Below the pieces are notes generated by a model. The model was not told the DNA's origin, did not search any database, and saw only the letters and a program-made list of their open reading frames with translations. Of a stretch of DNA of 64,000 nucleotides, positions 41,810-50,807 are shown piece after piece. The first letter of the stretch is position 1. Each line of letters opens with the position of its first letter. The DNA lies in NCBI RefSeq assembly GCF_004963255.1, contig NZ_SUGA01000020.1, positions 42,346 to 106,345 on the forward strand, in the 5' to 3' direction. This DNA comes from Mesorhizobium sp. (lineage in GTDB: Bacteria > Pseudomonadota > Alphaproteobacteria > Rhizobiales > Rhizobiaceae). A program made the position numbers and the translations under genes.

Positions 41810-43315
41810 TCAGTTCGCCGCCGCGGTCTGCGCGGAATTGATGGATGCGGTGACGTTGGTGACGAGCGACTTGACCGATTGAGCCGTCGCGTCGAACACC
41901 GGCGCCGGGTAGACGCCGAAGAAGATGACCAGCACCACGAGCGGGTAGATGATCGCCTTTTCGCGCGGCGAAAGATCGAGCAGGTTCTTCAGGCTGTCCT
42001 TGGTGAGCGCGCCGAAGATCACCCGGCGATAGAGCCAGAGCGCATAGGCCGCCGACAGGATGACGCCGGTCGCGGCGAAGAACGCCACCCAGGTGTTGAC
42101 CCTGAACACGCCGAGCATGGTCAGGAACTCGCCGATGAAGCCGCTGGTGCCCGGCAGGCCGACATTGGCCATGGTGAAGATCATGAACACGGTGGCGTAT
42201 TTCGGCATGTTGTTGACAAGGCCGCCATAGGCATCGATCTCGCGCGTATGCATGCGGTCGTAGATGACGCCGACGCACAGGAACAGCGCGCCCGACACGA
42301 GGCCGTGGCTGAGCATCTGGAAGATCGCGCCCTGCACGCCTTCCTGGTTCATCGCGAAGATGCCCATGGTCACGAAGCCCATATGGGCGACCGACGAATA
42401 GGCGATCAGCTTCTTCATGTCCTCCTGCATCAGCGCCACCAGCGAGGTGTAGATGATGGCGACTACGGAGAGGGTGAACACCAGAGGCGCGAACATCGCC
42501 GACGCTTCCGGGAACATCGGCAGCGAGAAGCGCAGGAAGCCGTACCCGCCCATCTTCAAGAGGATGGCCGCCAGGATGACCGAGCCCGCCGTCGGTGCCT
42601 CGACGTGGGCATCGGGTAGCCAGGTGTGCACTGGCCACATCGGCATCTTCACCGCGAAGGAGGCGAAGAAGGCGAGCCATAGCCAGGTCTGCATGTTGGC
42701 CGGGAACTGATGCGTCAGCAGTGTCGGGATATCCGTGGTGCCCGACTGGAAGAACATCGCCATGATGGCGAGCAGCATCAGCACCGAACCGGCGAGCGTG
42801 TAGAGGAAGAACTTGAACGAGGCATAGACGCGCCGCTTGCCGCCCCAGACGCCGATGATGATGAACATCGGGATCAGGCCGGCCTCGAAGAAGACGTAGA
42901 ACAGCACGATGTCGAGCGCGCAGAACACGCCGATCATCAGCGTCTCGAGGATCAGGAAGGCGATCATATAGGCCTTGACCCGCTTCTCGATCGCTTCCCA
43001 GGAGGCGAGGATGGAAAGCGGCATCAGGAAGGTCGTCAGGATAACGAACAGCATCGAGATGCCGTCGACGCCCATGTGGTAGGAAATGCCCGAATCCAGC
43101 CAGGCGTGCTTCTCGACGAACTGGAAGCCGGCCTGCGAATTGTCGAAGCCTTTCCAGATGAACAGCGAGATGAGGAAGGTGAACGCCGTCGTGATGAAGG
43201 CGATCGCACGGATGTTGCGGCGCGCGTTTTCGCTGTCGTCGCTGATCGGCAGAATTAAGAGAACACCAACCAGCGGCAGGAAGGTGACCAGCGAGAGAAT
43301 TGGCCAGTCGGTCAT
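41810..43315 (-). CDS. nuoM: NADH-quinone oxidoreductase subunit M
   Basis: A 501-residue antiporter-like membrane subunit of complex I. Marks are FYVFFEAGLIPMFIIIGVWGG near 136-156 with the channel Glu, KFFLYTLAGSVLMLLAIM near 164-181 with the channel Lys, VKMPMWPVHTWLPDAHVEAPTAGSVILAAILLKMGGYG near 225-262 and MKKLIAYSSVAHMGF. The start is one base past the nuoL stop region, so the genes overlap by one base. Confidence 0.96.
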   Translation of the reverse strand: MTDWPILSLVTFLPLVGVLLILPISDDSENARRNIRAIAFITTAFTFLISLFIWKGFDNSQAGFQFVEKHAWLDSGISYHMGVDGISMLFVILTTFLMPLSILASWEAIEKRVKAYMIAFLILETLMIGVFCALDIVLFYVFFEAGLIPMFIIIGVWGGKRRVYASFKFFLYTLAGSVLMLLAIMAMFFQSGTTDIPTLLTHQFPANMQTWLWLAFFASFAVKMPMWPVHTWLPDAHVEAPTAGSVILAAILLKMGGYGFLRFSLPMFPEASAMFAPLVFTLSVVAIIYTSLVALMQEDMKKLIAYSSVAHMGFVTMGIFAMNQEGVQGAIFQMLSHGLVSGALFLCVGVIYDRMHTREIDAYGGLVNNMPKYATVFMIFTMANVGLPGTSGFIGEFLTMLGVFRVNTWVAFFAATGVILSAAYALWLYRRVIFGALTKDSLKNLLDLSPREKAIIYPLVVLVIFFGVYPAPVFDATAQSVKSLVTNVTASINSAQTAAAN

Positions 43316-45288
43316 CAGAGCATCATCCAGGTGACGAGAGCGGCCACGCCGATCAGCATGGCAAAAGCATAGTGGTAGAGGTAGCCGGTCTGCAGCTTGA
43401 CGACCCGGTTGGTGACGTCGACGACGCGCGCCGAGACGCCATCGGGGCCGAGACCGTCGATGATCGTGCCGTCACCCGTCTTCCACAGGAACCTGCCGAG
43501 GCGCTTGGCCGGCTGAACGAACAGGAAGTCGTAGAGTTCGTCAAAGTACCACTTGTTGAGCAGGAAGGCGTAGAGCAGGCGGTGGTTGGCGGCGACGCTG
43601 CGAGGCAGTTCCGGTGAGCGGATGTAGAACTTCCAGGCAACCAGCAGGCCGATCACCATGGCCACGAACGGCGCCAGTTCCACCCAGAGTGGCAGCTCGT
43701 GGATCTCGTGCAGGATATGGTTATCCGGCAGCGTGAACAGCGACGCCTTCCAGAACTCGGCATAGCCCTCGCCGATGAAGGCGACATGGAAGATGATGCC
43801 CGCGAACAGCGCGCCGGCCGCCAGCACATAGAGCGGCACCAGCATCACCGGCGGCGATTCATGGACATGGTGCATGACTTCGTGGCTGGCGCGCGGCTCG
43901 CCGTGGAAGGTCATGAAGATCAGCCGCCATGAATAGAAGCTGGTGAAGCAGGCGGCGACCACCAGCAGGATGAAGGCGAAGCCGGCGACCGCATTGTGGC
44001 TGGCGAAGGAGGTCGCGATGATGGCGTCCTTGGAGAAGAAGCCGGCGGTGCCGATCACCGTTGCCGGGATGCCGACGCCGGTCAGCGCCAGCGTGCCTAT
44101 GATCATCATCCAGTAGGTGGTCGGGATCAGCTTGCGCAGCCCGCCCATCTTGCGCATGTCCTGCTCGTCGGACACCGCGTGGATGACCGAGCCGGAGCCA
44201 AGGAACAGCAGCGCCTTGAAGAAGGCGTGCGTGAACAGATGGAAGATCGCCGCGCCATAGGCGCCGACGCCGAGCGCCACGAACATGTAGCCGAGCTGCG
44301 AGCAGGTCGAATAGGCGATGACGCGCTTGATGTCGTTCTGGACGAGGCCGACGGTCGCCGCGAAGAAGGCGGTGAAGGCGCCGATGAAGGTGACGACGGT
44401 CAGCGCCGAGTGCGACAGCTCGAACAGCGGCGACAGCCTGGCCAGCATGAACACGCCGGCGGTCACCATGGTCGCCGCGTGGATGAGCGCCGAGACCGGC
44501 GTCGGGCCTTCCATGGCATCCGGCAGCCAGGTGTGCAGCGGCACCTGCGCCGATTTGCCCATGGCGCCCATGAAGAGCAGCAGGCAGACGACGGTCAGCG
44601 CCGTCTGCTTGTCGAGCGCATGGCCGAGGAAGGTGAGCACGGCAGCACCGGCAGGCGCGCCTTCGGCCGGCAGGAATGACGCTGCATTGGCAAACACGGT
44701 GCTCAGATTGACCGAGCCAAAGAGCACGAACACGCCGAAGATGCCGAGCGCGAAGCCGAAATCGCCGACGCGGTTGACGACGAAGGCCTTGATGGCGGCG
44801 GCGTTGGCCGACGGCTTCTTGTACCAGAAGCCGATCAGCAGGTAGGAGGCGAGACCGACGCCTTCCCAGCCGAAGAACATCTGGATGAGGTTGTCGGCCG
44901 TCACCAGCATCAGCATGGCGAAGGTGAACAGCGACAGATAGGCGAAGAAGCGCGGCCGGTTCGGATCGTGGTGCATGTAGCCGATCGAATAGATGTGAAC
45001 CAGCGCCGACACCGTGTTGACGACGACCAGCATTACCACCGTCAGCGTGTCGATCCTGAGTGCCCAGGAGGCGTCGATGCCGCCCGACTGGATCCAGCGG
45101 AGCACCGGCACGGTGAACACCTCGCCATGGCCGAAGCCGACGGTGAAGAAGGCGATCCAGGACAGGATAGCCGCGATCACCAGGAAGCCGGAGGTGATGT
45201 ATTCGGAAGCCTTGGCGCCGAGCGAATTGCCGAACAGGCCGACAATCAGGAAGCCGAGCAGCGGAAGGAAGACGATAGCCTGATACAT
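43315..45288 (-). CDS. nuoL: NADH-quinone oxidoreductase subunit L
   Basis: A 657-residue antiporter-like subunit with about 16 helices and the long lateral helix near its C-terminus. Motifs include FFGWEGVGLASYLLIGFWY near 135-153, KSAQVPLHTWLPDAMEGPTPVSALIHAATMVTAGVFM near 239-275, and NDIKRVIAYSTCSQLGYMF. I prefer MYQAIVFLPLLG at 45288; a start five codons earlier overlaps nuoK by one base. The ATG at 45288 has only GGGAACC as a ribosome site. Confidence 0.95.
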   Translation of the reverse strand: MYQAIVFLPLLGFLIVGLFGNSLGAKASEYITSGFLVIAAILSWIAFFTVGFGHGEVFTVPVLRWIQSGGIDASWALRIDTLTVVMLVVVNTVSALVHIYSIGYMHHDPNRPRFFAYLSLFTFAMLMLVTADNLIQMFFGWEGVGLASYLLIGFWYKKPSANAAAIKAFVVNRVGDFGFALGIFGVFVLFGSVNLSTVFANAASFLPAEGAPAGAAVLTFLGHALDKQTALTVVCLLLFMGAMGKSAQVPLHTWLPDAMEGPTPVSALIHAATMVTAGVFMLARLSPLFELSHSALTVVTFIGAFTAFFAATVGLVQNDIKRVIAYSTCSQLGYMFVALGVGAYGAAIFHLFTHAFFKALLFLGSGSVIHAVSDEQDMRKMGGLRKLIPTTYWMMIIGTLALTGVGIPATVIGTAGFFSKDAIIATSFASHNAVAGFAFILLVVAACFTSFYSWRLIFMTFHGEPRASHEVMHHVHESPPVMLVPLYVLAAGALFAGIIFHVAFIGEGYAEFWKASLFTLPDNHILHEIHELPLWVELAPFVAMVIGLLVAWKFYIRSPELPRSVAANHRLLYAFLLNKWYFDELYDFLFVQPAKRLGRFLWKTGDGTIIDGLGPDGVSARVVDVTNRVVKLQTGYLYHYAFAMLIGVAALVTWMML

Positions 45289-45299
45289 GGTGGTTCCCG

Positions 45300-45608
45300 T
45301 CAACCCTTCATCGCGCTCACGTCTTCGACCGCGATCGAGCCGCGGTTGCGGAAGAAGACGACAAGAATGGCAAGACCGATCGCGGCTTCAGCGGCCGCGA
45401 CCGTCAGCACGAACAGGGCGAAGACCTGTCCGACGAGGTCATGCAGCGCCGCCGAGAACGCGACGAAATTGATGTTGACCGCGAGCAGGATGAGCTCGAC
45501 CGACATCAGGATGACGATGATGTTGCGGCGGTTCAGGAAGATGCCGAACACGCCGAGCGTGAACAGGATCGCCGATACGGTCAGGTAATGTGCAATGCCG
45601 ACGACCAT
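45300..45608 (-). CDS. nuoK: NADH-quinone oxidoreductase subunit K
   Basis: A 102-residue, three-helix membrane subunit. The conserved Glu in helix 2 (IVILMSVELILLAVNINF near 30-48) and the second Glu in TVAAAEAAIGLAI near 68-80 form part of the proton path. It is one base after nuoJ and about 11 bases before nuoL. Confidence 0.96.
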   Translation of the reverse strand: MVVGIAHYLTVSAILFTLGVFGIFLNRRNIIVILMSVELILLAVNINFVAFSAALHDLVGQVFALFVLTVAAAEAAIGLAILVVFFRNRGSIAVEDVSAMKG

Positions 45609-45609
45609 C

Positions 45610-46230
45610 TCAGATGCCCTCGCCCGATTTGACCTTGCGGATTTCCATGCCTGTCGCCGGCGTGCGTCCGACCTGCGCGGCGATCGACTGCCGCTTGACG
45701 CCCGGCTTGTGGCGCAGCGTCAGCACGATGGCGCCGATCATGGCGACCAGCAGCACCAGGCCGGAAATCTGGAAATAATAGAGGTAGTCCGTATAGAGGA
45801 TGTCGCCGAGTGCGGCCGTGTTGGAGCGCGTGGCGAGATCCGGCGTTGCCTTGGCGACCGTCGAGGCCAGCTGCGGCGCGAATGTGTAGCCGCCGAGCAC
45901 GATGATCAGCTCCGCCGCCAGGATCAGCCCGACCAGCGCGCCGATCGGCGCATATTGCAGCGCGCCCTGCTTCATCTCGGCGAAGTCGACGTCGAGCATC
46001 ATGACGACGAACAGGAACAGCACCATCACCGCCCCGACATAGACGACGAGCAGGATCATCGCCAGAAACTCGGCGCCGGTCAGCATGAACAGGCCGGCGG
46101 CGTTGAAGAAGGTGAGGATCAGGAAGAGCACCGAATGCACGGGGTTGCGCGACGAAATGACCATGAAGGCCGACGCCACGGCGATAAAGGCGAAGAGGTA
46201 GAAAAAGGCCGCCTCTAATCCACTCAGCAT
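45610..46230 (-). CDS. nuoJ: NADH-quinone oxidoreductase subunit J
   Basis: A 206-residue, five-helix membrane subunit. The conserved helix-3 segment AMILLVVYVGAVMVLFLFVVMMLDVD (about 57-82), with the pi-bulge glycine, is clear. The C-terminal ~30 residues are polar. The 130-bp gap before it (toward nuoI) holds two hairpins and no gene. Confidence 0.95.
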   Translation of the reverse strand: MLSGLEAAFFYLFAFIAVASAFMVISSRNPVHSVLFLILTFFNAAGLFMLTGAEFLAMILLVVYVGAVMVLFLFVVMMLDVDFAEMKQGALQYAPIGALVGLILAAELIIVLGGYTFAPQLASTVAKATPDLATRSNTAALGDILYTDYLYYFQISGLVLLVAMIGAIVLTLRHKPGVKRQSIAAQVGRTPATGMEIRKVKSGEGI

Positions 46231-46327
46231 GGGTTCCCCCGGGTTCCAAATTTCGACTCCGACCCGCCTCCGGTTCGAAACCGCGTGTTCCTTAGACGGA
46301 CGACGTTGCGCCGTCCACTTTCTTGTT

Positions 46328-46353
46328 GCTTCTCCCCGTCTACGGGGAGAAGC
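46328..46353 (-). other. Perfect hairpin in the nuoI-nuoJ gap
   Basis: GCTTCTCCCCGT and ACGGGGAGAAGC form a perfect 12-bp stem with a two-base loop, 8 bp downstream of the nuoI stop codon. A smaller hairpin (GGACGACG, CGCCGTCC) lies near 46296-46314. With no T-run this looks like an RNA-processing or stability element within the nuo transcript rather than a terminator. Confidence 0.55.
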
Positions 46354-46360
46354 ACGCTGA

Positions 46361-46852
46361 TCACCTGTAAGGCGAGTCCAGCGCGATGTTGCGCGCCAGC
46401 TCCCGCTCCCAGCGATCGCCGTTCGCGAGCAGCTTTTCCTTGTTGTAATAAAGCTCCTCGCGCGTCTCGGTCGCGAATTCGAAATTCGGCCCCTCGACGA
46501 TGGCGTCGACCGGGCAGGCTTCCTGGCAGAAGCCGCAATAGATGCACTTCACCATGTCGATGTCGTAGCGCACGGTACGGCGCGTGCCGTCATTGCGGCG
46601 CGGGCCGGCCTCGATGGTGATGGCCTGCGCCGGACAGATCGCCTCGCACAGCTTGCAGGCGATGCAGCGTTCCTCACCGTTCGGATAGCGGCGCAGCGCA
46701 TGTTCGCCGCGGAAGCGCGGGCTGGTCGGCCCCTTCTCGTGCGGATAGTTGATGGTTTCCTTCGGCGCGAAGAACTGGCGCATCGACAGGAAGAAGGCGC
46801 TGACGAAATCCTTCAGCAGCAGCGATTTTGCGGCCTGGGCCAGAGCGGACAT
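46361..46852 (-). CDS. nuoI: NADH-quinone oxidoreductase subunit I
   Basis: A 163-residue ferredoxin-like subunit holding clusters N6a and N6b. Two CxxCxxCxxxCP motifs are visible: CIACKLCEAICP near 63-74 and CIYCGFCQEACP near 102-113. ATG at 46852 overlaps the nuoH stop. The frame continues upstream through nuoH but without family sequence. Confidence 0.96.
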   Translation of the reverse strand: MSALAQAAKSLLLKDFVSAFFLSMRQFFAPKETINYPHEKGPTSPRFRGEHALRRYPNGEERCIACKLCEAICPAQAITIEAGPRRNDGTRRTVRYDIDMVKCIYCGFCQEACPVDAIVEGPNFEFATETREELYYNKEKLLANGDRWERELARNIALDSPYR

Positions 46853-47895
46853 CACGCAAACCCCGTGATCTTGAGGAAGGCCGCGGTGGCGACGACCATG
46901 AACAGCGAGATCGGCAGGAAGACTTTCCAGCCCAGCCGCATCAGTTGGTCGTAGCGGTAGCGCGGCACAAAAGCCTTCACCATCGAGAACATGAAGAACA
47001 TCAGGCAGATCTTCAGCACGAACCAGATCACGCCCGGTATCCAGGTGAAGGGCGCGAAATTGAACGGCGGCAGCCAGCCGCCGAGGAACAGGATGGTCGC
47101 CAGCGCGCACATCAGGACGACGGCGACATACTCGCCGAGGAAGAAGAGCAGGAACGGCGTCGACGAATATTCAACCATGTGGCCGGCGACGAGTTCCGAT
47201 TCCGCTTCCACAAGGTCGAAAGGCGGGCGGTTGGTCTCGGCGAGCGCGGAGATGAAGAACACCACGAACATCGGCAGCAGCGACAGCCAATGCCAGTCGA
47301 GGAAGGTGTTGGGCAGGCCGAGCTTGGTGCCGAGGCCGTCCTGCTGCGACATGACGATGTCGGAGAGGTTGAGCGAGCCGACGCAAAGCAGCACGGTGAC
47401 GATGACGAAGCCGATCGAGACTTCGTAGGACACCATCTGCGCGGCCGAGCGCAGCGCGCCGAGGAACGGGTATTTGGAATTCGACGCCCAGCCGCCCATG
47501 ATCACGCCATAGACCTCGAGCGAGGAGATGGCGAAGACATAGAGAATGCCGACATTGATGTTGGCGATCGCCCAGCCGTCATTGACCGGAATGACCGCCC
47601 AGGCCGAGATCGCCAGCACCGCCGACACCAGCGGCGCCAGCAGGAACACGCCTTTGTTGGCGCCCGACGGGATCACCGGCTCCTTGAAGACGAATTTCAA
47701 AAGGTCGGCGAAGGCCTGCAGCGTACCCCACGGGCCGACGACGTTCGGGCCGCGGCGCAATTGCACCGCCGCCCAGATCTTGCGGTCGGCATAGAGCAGG
47801 TAGGCGACGCCGATCAGAAGCACGACGATCAGCACGACCGACTTCAGAAGGATCAGCAGCGCCGGCAGCACGTAAATCGAGAGGAAAGTGTCCAT
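46852..47895 (-). CDS. nuoH: NADH-quinone oxidoreductase subunit H
   Basis: A 347-residue membrane subunit that forms part of the quinone chamber. Signature segments are YADRKIWAAVQLRRGPNVVGPWGTLQAFADLLK (about 35-67) and ALAETNRPPFDLVEAESELVAGHMVEYSS (about 226-254). The start MDTFLSIYVLP at 47895 is two bases before the nuoG stop region. Eight helices are expected. Confidence 0.96.
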   Translation of the reverse strand: MDTFLSIYVLPALLILLKSVVLIVVLLIGVAYLLYADRKIWAAVQLRRGPNVVGPWGTLQAFADLLKFVFKEPVIPSGANKGVFLLAPLVSAVLAISAWAVIPVNDGWAIANINVGILYVFAISSLEVYGVIMGGWASNSKYPFLGALRSAAQMVSYEVSIGFVIVTVLLCVGSLNLSDIVMSQQDGLGTKLGLPNTFLDWHWLSLLPMFVVFFISALAETNRPPFDLVEAESELVAGHMVEYSSTPFLLFFLGEYVAVVLMCALATILFLGGWLPPFNFAPFTWIPGVIWFVLKICLMFFMFSMVKAFVPRYRYDQLMRLGWKVFLPISLFMVVATAAFLKITGFA

Positions 47896-47897
47896 GC

Positions 47898-49979
47898 TTA
47901 TTCCGCCGCCTGCTTGAAGCCGCTCTTGGCCAGCGCCGAGCATTCAGCCATCACGGCCGACGCCCGCGCGATCGGGTTGGTCAGGTAGAAATCCTTCACC
48001 GACGAGGTGAAGGTGCCTTTGTTCAAGCGGCCGCCGAGCTTCGCCACCTTGGCGATATCGTCGCCGCTGCCGGCCTGCACCTGATCGATGCGGGCGAGAT
48101 GCGGGAATTCGCCATAGAGCTTGGCGCGCAGCTGCGCCAGCGAATCGAAGGGCAGCTTCTTGCCGAGCACATCCGACAGCGCCCTGAGAATCGCCCAGTC
48201 CTCGCGCGCCTCGCCCGGAGCGAAACCGGCGCGGTTGGTCTGCTGCACACGGCCTTCCGTGTTCACATAGGTGCCGGACTTTTCGGTGTAGGCCGCGGCC
48301 GGCAGGATGACGTTTGCGCGGTGCGCGCCGGCATCGCCATGTGTGCCGATATAGACGACGAAGGCGCCGCCGGTCCTGGCCATGTCGATTTCGTCGGCGC
48401 CGAGCAGGAAGAGCACATCGGTGTCGCCCAGCATGCCGGCAACGTTCTTGCCGCCCTCGCCCGGCACGAAGCCGACATCGAGGCCGCCGACGCGCGCAGC
48501 GGCGTTGTGCAGCACCGCAAAACCGTTCCATTCGGCCGTGACCGCGTTGACGGCGGTGGCGAGCTTTGCCGCCTGGCCGAGCACCGCCGCGCCATCCGTG
48601 CGCGCCAGTGCGCCCTGGCCGACGATGATCAGCGGATGCGTGGCCTTGCTCAGCACCTCGAAGAATTTGCCGTTGCCGTCAGCGAGATCCTTCAGCGATT
48701 CCGGACCGGCGCCGATCAGATCATAGTCGTAGCGTGTGTCGCCGATCTCGCCGATCACGCCAACGGGCAGGTTGCCGACGCGCCAGCGCTTGCGGATACG
48801 GGCATTGAGCACTGAAGCCTCGAAGCGCGGATTAGCGCCGATGATCAGCACCGCGTCGGCCTGCTCGATCCCTTCGATGGTCGGGTTGAAGATGTAGCTG
48901 GCGCGGCCGAGCGACGGATCGAGCGCAGCGCCGTCCTGGCGGCAGTCGATATTCTTCGAGCCGAGAGCGCTCATCAGAAGCTTGAGCGCGTAGATTTCCT
49001 CGACAGCCGCGAGATCGCCGGCAATCGCGCCGATCCGCTCGGGCGCGGTCTTCGACACCTCGTCCTTGATCGCCGCGAAGGCTTCCGCCCAGCTTGCCGG
49101 AGCGAGCTTGCCGTTCTTGCGCACATAGGGGCGGTCGAGGCGCTGCGTGCGCAGGCCGTCCCAGATGAAGCGGGTCTTGTCGGAGATCCACTCCTCGTTC
49201 ACCGCCTCGTTGACGCGCGGCAGGATGCGCATCACTTCACGGCCCCTGGAATCGACGCGGATCGCCGAGCCGACGGCATCCATGACGTCGATCGATTCGG
49301 TCTTGGTCAGTTCCCACGGCCGCGCCTGGAAGGCGAACGGCTTGGAGGTCAGCGCGCCGACCGGGCAAAGGTCGATGACGTTGCCCTGCAGCTCCGACGT
49401 CATCGCCTGTTCGAGATAGGTGGTGATCTCGGCATCCTCGCCGCGGCCGATCAGACCGAGCTCGGAAATGCCGGCGACTTCGGTGGTGAAGCGGACGCAG
49501 CGCGTGCAGTGGATGCAGCGGTTCATCACGGTCTTGACCAGCGGGCCGATATACTTGTCTTCGACCGCGCGCTTGTTCTCGTGATAGCGCGAGGAATCGA
49601 CGCCGAACGCCATCGCCTGGTCCTGCAGGTCGCACTCGCCGCCCTGGTCGCAGATCGGGCAATCCAGCGGATGGTTGATCAGCAGGAACTCCATCACGCC
49701 TTCACGGGCCTTCTTGACCATCGGCGTGTTGGTGAAGATTTCCGGCGGCTCGCCATTCGGGCCGGGGCGCAGGTCGCGCACACCCATGGCGCAAGACGCC
49801 TGCGGCTTGGGCGGGCCGCCCTTCACCTCGATCAGGCACATGCGGCAATTGCCGGCGATGGACAGCCGCTCATGGAAGCAGAAACGCGGCACTTCCGCGC
49901 CGGCATCCTCCGCCGCCTGCAGCAGCGTGTAATGGTCGGGTACCGTGATCTCTTTCCCGTCGACCTTTAGCTTTGCCAT
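47898..49979 (-). CDS. nuoG: NADH-quinone oxidoreductase subunit G
   Basis: A 693-residue subunit. The N-terminal 2Fe-2S domain carries CFHERLSIAGNCRMCLIEV near 34-52 and an upstream ferredoxin fold; the next part has the HxxxC motif HPLDCPICDQGGECDLQD near 100-117 and CIHCTRCVRF near 150-159. The C-terminal molybdopterin-oxidoreductase-like domain has no cofactor in complex I. The length fits alphaproteobacterial NuoG (and mitochondrial NDUFS1), shorter than E. coli NuoG. A start three codons upstream is possible. Confidence 0.95.
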   Translation of the reverse strand: MAKLKVDGKEITVPDHYTLLQAAEDAGAEVPRFCFHERLSIAGNCRMCLIEVKGGPPKPQASCAMGVRDLRPGPNGEPPEIFTNTPMVKKAREGVMEFLLINHPLDCPICDQGGECDLQDQAMAFGVDSSRYHENKRAVEDKYIGPLVKTVMNRCIHCTRCVRFTTEVAGISELGLIGRGEDAEITTYLEQAMTSELQGNVIDLCPVGALTSKPFAFQARPWELTKTESIDVMDAVGSAIRVDSRGREVMRILPRVNEAVNEEWISDKTRFIWDGLRTQRLDRPYVRKNGKLAPASWAEAFAAIKDEVSKTAPERIGAIAGDLAAVEEIYALKLLMSALGSKNIDCRQDGAALDPSLGRASYIFNPTIEGIEQADAVLIIGANPRFEASVLNARIRKRWRVGNLPVGVIGEIGDTRYDYDLIGAGPESLKDLADGNGKFFEVLSKATHPLIIVGQGALARTDGAAVLGQAAKLATAVNAVTAEWNGFAVLHNAAARVGGLDVGFVPGEGGKNVAGMLGDTDVLFLLGADEIDMARTGGAFVVYIGTHGDAGAHRANVILPAAAYTEKSGTYVNTEGRVQQTNRAGFAPGEAREDWAILRALSDVLGKKLPFDSLAQLRAKLYGEFPHLARIDQVQAGSGDDIAKVAKLGGRLNKGTFTSSVKDFYLTNPIARASAVMAECSALAKSGFKQAAE

Positions 49980-50051
49980 TCGCCTCAAACCCTCGCGGAT
50001 GTCCGCAATCTATCTTCCGGGCGCGGTTTGCACCGCGCCCGGCTTTTCAAA

Positions 50052-50732
50052 TCACTTCGCGGCGAGCGCCGCCGCCTGCGCAGTCCAGTCGTCGCGGCCT
50101 ATGCGGCCGGCGAGCGACAGATAATCTTCCACCCAGGCGATCTCTTGCGACGTCCAGGCCGCGATCTGCTCATAGGTCCAGATGCCGAGACCGTTGAGCA
50201 CCTTCTCCAGTTTCGGTCCGATACCCGAAATCGCCTTCAGGTCCGACGGCTTCGCCGGCTTGTCGACGGCCTTCGGTTGCCTGAAATCCTCGGGCATCAA
50301 TGCGGCCGCTGCCGGTTGGGCGACAATATCGGCCCCGGTCGTGTCGAGAGCCTTCTCGGTCGCGTTCACCGCGATATCGGTCACGTCCCTGGCAAAGGTC
50401 TGCGCCTCGGCGATCAGCGTCTCGGTCGCCTTGCGCGCCTTGGACGCATTGGCGGCCGCTTCGCTCTGCGCCTCGATATCGTCGAGGAAAGGCTGGAACA
50501 TGCGCTGCGAAGCTTCCAGCGCGCCGGTGAAGGCGCCCATCCACATGCCGACGGCATGGTTGGCAACACCGATGCCGAGCGCCGACATCGCCGCCGCGCC
50601 CGCGACCGGATGCGCCAGAAGGTTGACGGCGCTGGCCATCTCCTTCGGCATCATCTTGGTCAGGTCCTGGTTCATCTTCTCGAATTGGTCCAAATCAGGC
50701 ATAAACGGATAGGGTATCGAATACGGCGCCAT
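50052..50732 (-). CDS. Complex I-associated protein with C-terminal helix-hairpin-helix-like domain
   Basis: A 226-residue protein encoded between nuoF and nuoG. The N-terminal ~135 residues are helical and Ala-rich with a phasin-like look (MFQPFLDDIEAQSEAAANASKARKAT). The C-terminal ~65 residues (DLKAISGIGPKLEKVLNGLG then GRIGRDDW) closely resemble the C-terminal extension of NuoE three genes upstream. The GIGPK-type loop looks like a helix-hairpin-helix. Orthologues sit here in other rhizobia and are usually called hypothetical or NADH dehydrogenase-related. A role in complex I assembly or anchoring is inference. Confidence 0.8.
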   Translation of the reverse strand: MAPYSIPYPFMPDLDQFEKMNQDLTKMMPKEMASAVNLLAHPVAGAAAMSALGIGVANHAVGMWMGAFTGALEASQRMFQPFLDDIEAQSEAAANASKARKATETLIAEAQTFARDVTDIAVNATEKALDTTGADIVAQPAAAALMPEDFRQPKAVDKPAKPSDLKAISGIGPKLEKVLNGLGIWTYEQIAAWTSQEIAWVEDYLSLAGRIGRDDWTAQAAALAAK

Positions 50733-50807
50733 AGAGTTCTCCTGGTCGTTTCTTCGTATGCCCCGCCCCTGCTTTGCGTCTCGGGCTTGCGCCCGTATTT
50801 CGAAGTC

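Noticed and set aside
39882..41882. 666-residue open frame opposite birA and nuoN
   Set aside because: It mirrors two well-supported genes and has His/Asp/Arg-rich low-complexity sequence without family features.
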